Positions 61,609 through 64,000 of a stretch of 64,000 nt of DNA are shown piece by piece. Source of the DNA: Ptiloglossa arizonensis (taxonomy: Eukaryota; Arthropoda; Insecta; Hymenoptera; Colletidae). The position numbers and the translations under genes are program-made. The notes under the pieces were generated by a model. That model had not been told where the DNA came from, did no database searches, and saw only the letters and a list, made by a program, of their open reading frames with translations. The stretch lies in assembly GCF_051014685.1 (NCBI RefSeq), contig NW_027479520.1, forward strand, positions 42,823 to 106,822, read 5' to 3'. Every line of letters starts with the position of its first letter. Position 1 is the first letter of the stretch.

Positions 61609-64000
61609 CGAAACGGAGGAACGGAGAAACTGAGTAACGAAGAAAGAAACGGACAAACGGAGAAATAAATGGAGAAACGAAGAAACAGACGGAGAAACGA
61701 AGAAAGGAACGGAGAAACAAAGAAAGAAACGGAGAAACGAAGAAAGAAACGGAGAAACGAAGAAAGAGATGGAGAAACGAAGAAAGAAACGGAGAAACGA
61801 AGAAAGAAACGGAGAAACGGAGAAAGAAACGGAGAAGTGAAGAAAGAAACGGAGAAACGAAGAAAGAAACGGAGAATTGGAGAAATAAATGGAGAAACGT
61901 AAAAATAATCCGAGAAACGGAGAAAGAAGCGGATAAACGGACAAAGAAACGGAGATACGAAGAAAGAAACGGAGAAACGAAGAAAGAAACGGAGAAACGA
62001 AGAAAGAAACGGAGAAACTGAGAAATAAATGGAGAAACGAAGAAATAAACGGAGAAACGGAGAAATAAACGGAGAAACGAAGAAAGAAACGGAGAAACGA
62101 AGAAAGAAACGGAGAAACGAAGAAAGAAACGGAGAAACGAAGAAAGAAACGGAGAAACGAAGAAAGAAACGGAGAAACGAAGAAAGAAACGGAGAAACGA
62201 AGAAAGAAACGGAGATACGGTGAAAGAAACGGAGTAACGAAGAAAAGAAACGGAGAACGGAGAAATAAATGGAGAAACGAAGAATAAACGAGAACGAAGA
62301 ATGAAACGGAGAAGTGAAGAAACAAACGGAGAAACGAAGAAAGAAACGGAGAAACGAAGAAAGAAACGGAGAAACGAACAAAGAAACGGAGAAACGAAGA
62401 TAAGAGAACCGAGAAACGAAGAAAGAAACGGAGAAACGGAGAAATAAATGGAGAATCGAAGAAATAAACGGAGAAACAGAGAAAGAAACGGAGAAACGAA
62501 GAAAGAAACGGAGAAACGAAGAAAGAAACGGAGAAACGAAGAAAGAAACGGAGAAACGAAGAAAGAAACGGAAAAACGAAGAAAGAAACGGAGAATTGCA
62601 GAAATAAATGGGGAAACGAAGAAATAAATGGAGAAACGAAGAAATAAACGGAGAAACGAACAAAGAAACGGAGAAACGAACAAAGAAACGGAGAAACGAA
62701 GAAAGAATCGGAGAAACGAAGAAAGAAACGGAGAAACGAAGAAAGGAACGGAGAAATGAAGACAGAACGGAGAAACGAAGAAAGAAACAGTGAATCGGAG
62801 AAATAAATGGAGAAACGAAGAAATAAACCGAGAAACAGAGAAAGAAACGGAGAAACGAACAAAGAAACGGAGAAGCGTACAAAGAAACGGAGAAACGAAC
62901 AAAGAGACGGAGAAACGAACAAAGAATCGGAGAAACGAACAATGAAACGGAGAAACGAAGAAAGAAACTGGGAAACGGAGAAATAAATGGAGAAACGAAG
63001 AAATAAACGAAGAAACGAGATAGAAACGGAGAAACGAAGAAAGAAACGGAGAAACGAAGAAAGAGACGGAGTAACGAAGAAAGAAACGGAGAATCGGAGA
63101 AATAAATGGAGAAACGAAGAAATAAATCGAGAAACGGAGAAAGAACGGAGAAACGAACAAAGATATAGAGAAACGAACAAAGAAACGGAGAATCGAACAA
63201 AGAGACGGAGAAACGAACAAAGAACGGAGAATCGACCAAAAAACGGAGAAACGAACAAAGAAACGGAGAAACGACCAAAAACGGAGAAACTAACAAAGAA
63301 ACGGAGAAACGTAGAAAGAAACGGAGAAACGAAGAAAGAAACGGAGAAACGAAGAAAGAAACGGAGAAAGTAAGAAGAATGGAGAAACGATCATAGAAAC
63401 GGATAAACGAAGAAAGAAACGGAGAAACGGAGAAATAATGGAGAAACGAAGAATAAACCGAGAAACGGAGGAACGAAGAAGGAATCAGAGAAACGAACAA
63501 AGAAACGCAAAAACGAAGAATGAAACGGGGGAAAGAAGAAAGAAACGGAGAAACGAAGAAAGAAACGGAGAAACGAACAAAGAAACGGAGAAACGAACAA
63601 AGAATCGGAGAAACGAACAATGAAACGGAGAAACGAAGAAAGAAACTGAGAAACAGAGAAATAATGAGAAACGAAGAAATAAACGAAGAAACGAAGATAG
63701 AAACGGAGAAACGAAGAAAGAAACGGAGAAACGAAGAAAGAAACGGAGTAACGAAGAAAGAAACGGAGAATCGAGAAACAAATGGAGAAACGAAGAAATA
63801 ATCCAGAAACGGAGAAAGAAACGGAGAAACGAACAAAGAAACGGAGAAACGAAGAAAGAATGGGAGAAACGAACAAAGAAACGGAGAAACGAAGATAGAA
63901 ACGAAGAAACGGAGAAATAAATGGATAAACGAATAAACAAACGAGAAACGAACAAAGAAACGGAGAAACGAACAAAGAAACGGAGAAACGAACAAAGATA
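61609..64000 (+). repeat. Purine-rich 20-bp minisatellite, array C (continues beyond window)
   Basis: Same unit as array A. The first ~600 bp are distinct. From about 62,210 the order of variant units follows array A: 62,210-62,335 matches about 56,640-56,770, and 62,390 onward matches about 57,470-59,130 (57,703 corresponds to 62,608). A segment of array A is missing between these. The matched part is nearly identical to A except for many single-base losses, listed under findings. Open frames are composition effects. Confidence 0.93.

Noticed and set aside
61557..63995. Minus-strand 812-codon frame and Lys/Glu/Arg-rich plus-strand frames in array C
   Set aside because: Same composition effect as in array A. 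The frame is also altered by the many one-base losses, and it ends in nad2-derived sequence.
55867..64000. Telomeric repeat
   Set aside because: The unit is 20 bp, not TTAGG or a related short telomere motif, and it is flanked by nad2 fragments in both orientations.

Overview
This window is nuclear, non-genic, repeat-dominated DNA from an insect. I found no plausible functional nuclear protein gene and no defence, biosynthetic or other multi-gene system. The host is probably a hymenopteran, perhaps a bee, but only by inference. The mitochondrial-derived segment reads well only with the invertebrate mitochondrial code (TGA=Trp, ATA=Met, AGA/AGG=Ser). It has the insect order cox1-trnL2(UUR)-cox2, a trnK with a TTT anticodon, and a Cox1 C-terminus (KFNQSSLEW) of bee/wasp type. 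I could not run any database search.

Layout. (1) 1-50,583: one uninterrupted tandem satellite of about 286 head-to-tail monomers of 176-177 bp, with several orders of higher-order repeat (885 bp = 5-mer, 1,062 bp = 6-mer, 1,593 bp = 9-mer, and blocks of 2.8-3.2 kb). It shows a change of monomer families near 34 kb and visible decay of monomers towards the right edge. Each monomer carries a conserved short dyad (stem ATGGTT/AACCAT, loop GAGA). Many also carry a 17-bp site resembling the CENP-B box. A centromeric or pericentromeric location is a reasonable hypothesis, not shown. (2) 50,584 to about 53,876: a nuclear copy of mitochondrial DNA (NUMT) with partial nad2, nearly complete cox1, trnL2, cox2 and a truncated trnK, all on the + strand. 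It is broken by a few frameshifts and stops and by changes at normally invariant residues. (3) About 53,871-55,138: AT-rich sequence with a dispersed repeat here called R (two copies), holding a 110-bp inverted-repeat-bounded element. (4) 55,139-55,866: a second nad2 fragment, inverted. (5) 55,867-59,149: a purine-rich 20-bp minisatellite. (6) 59,150-59,882: the same minisatellite inverted, giving a fold-back point at 59,149/59,150. (7) 59,883 to about 60,112: a third nad2 fragment (+). (8) 60,125-60,879: R copy 3. (9) 60,880-61,608: a fourth nad2 fragment (-). (10) 61,609-64,000: minisatellite again, running off the window.

How it fits together. The unit R(+)/nad2(-)/minisatellite(+) occurs twice in tandem, offset about 5.74 kb. 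An inverted minisatellite plus nad2 piece lies between the copies. All nad2 copies have their 5' break at nearly the same mitochondrial base, and three of the four join the same minisatellite there. This argues for one original insertion followed by local duplication and inversion, not four independent transfers. The very long open frames in the minisatellite and the 60-180 codon frames in the satellite are consequences of repeat period and composition and should not be annotated as genes. The last ~1.8 kb shows many one-base losses relative to the earlier array and may be of lower assembly quality.
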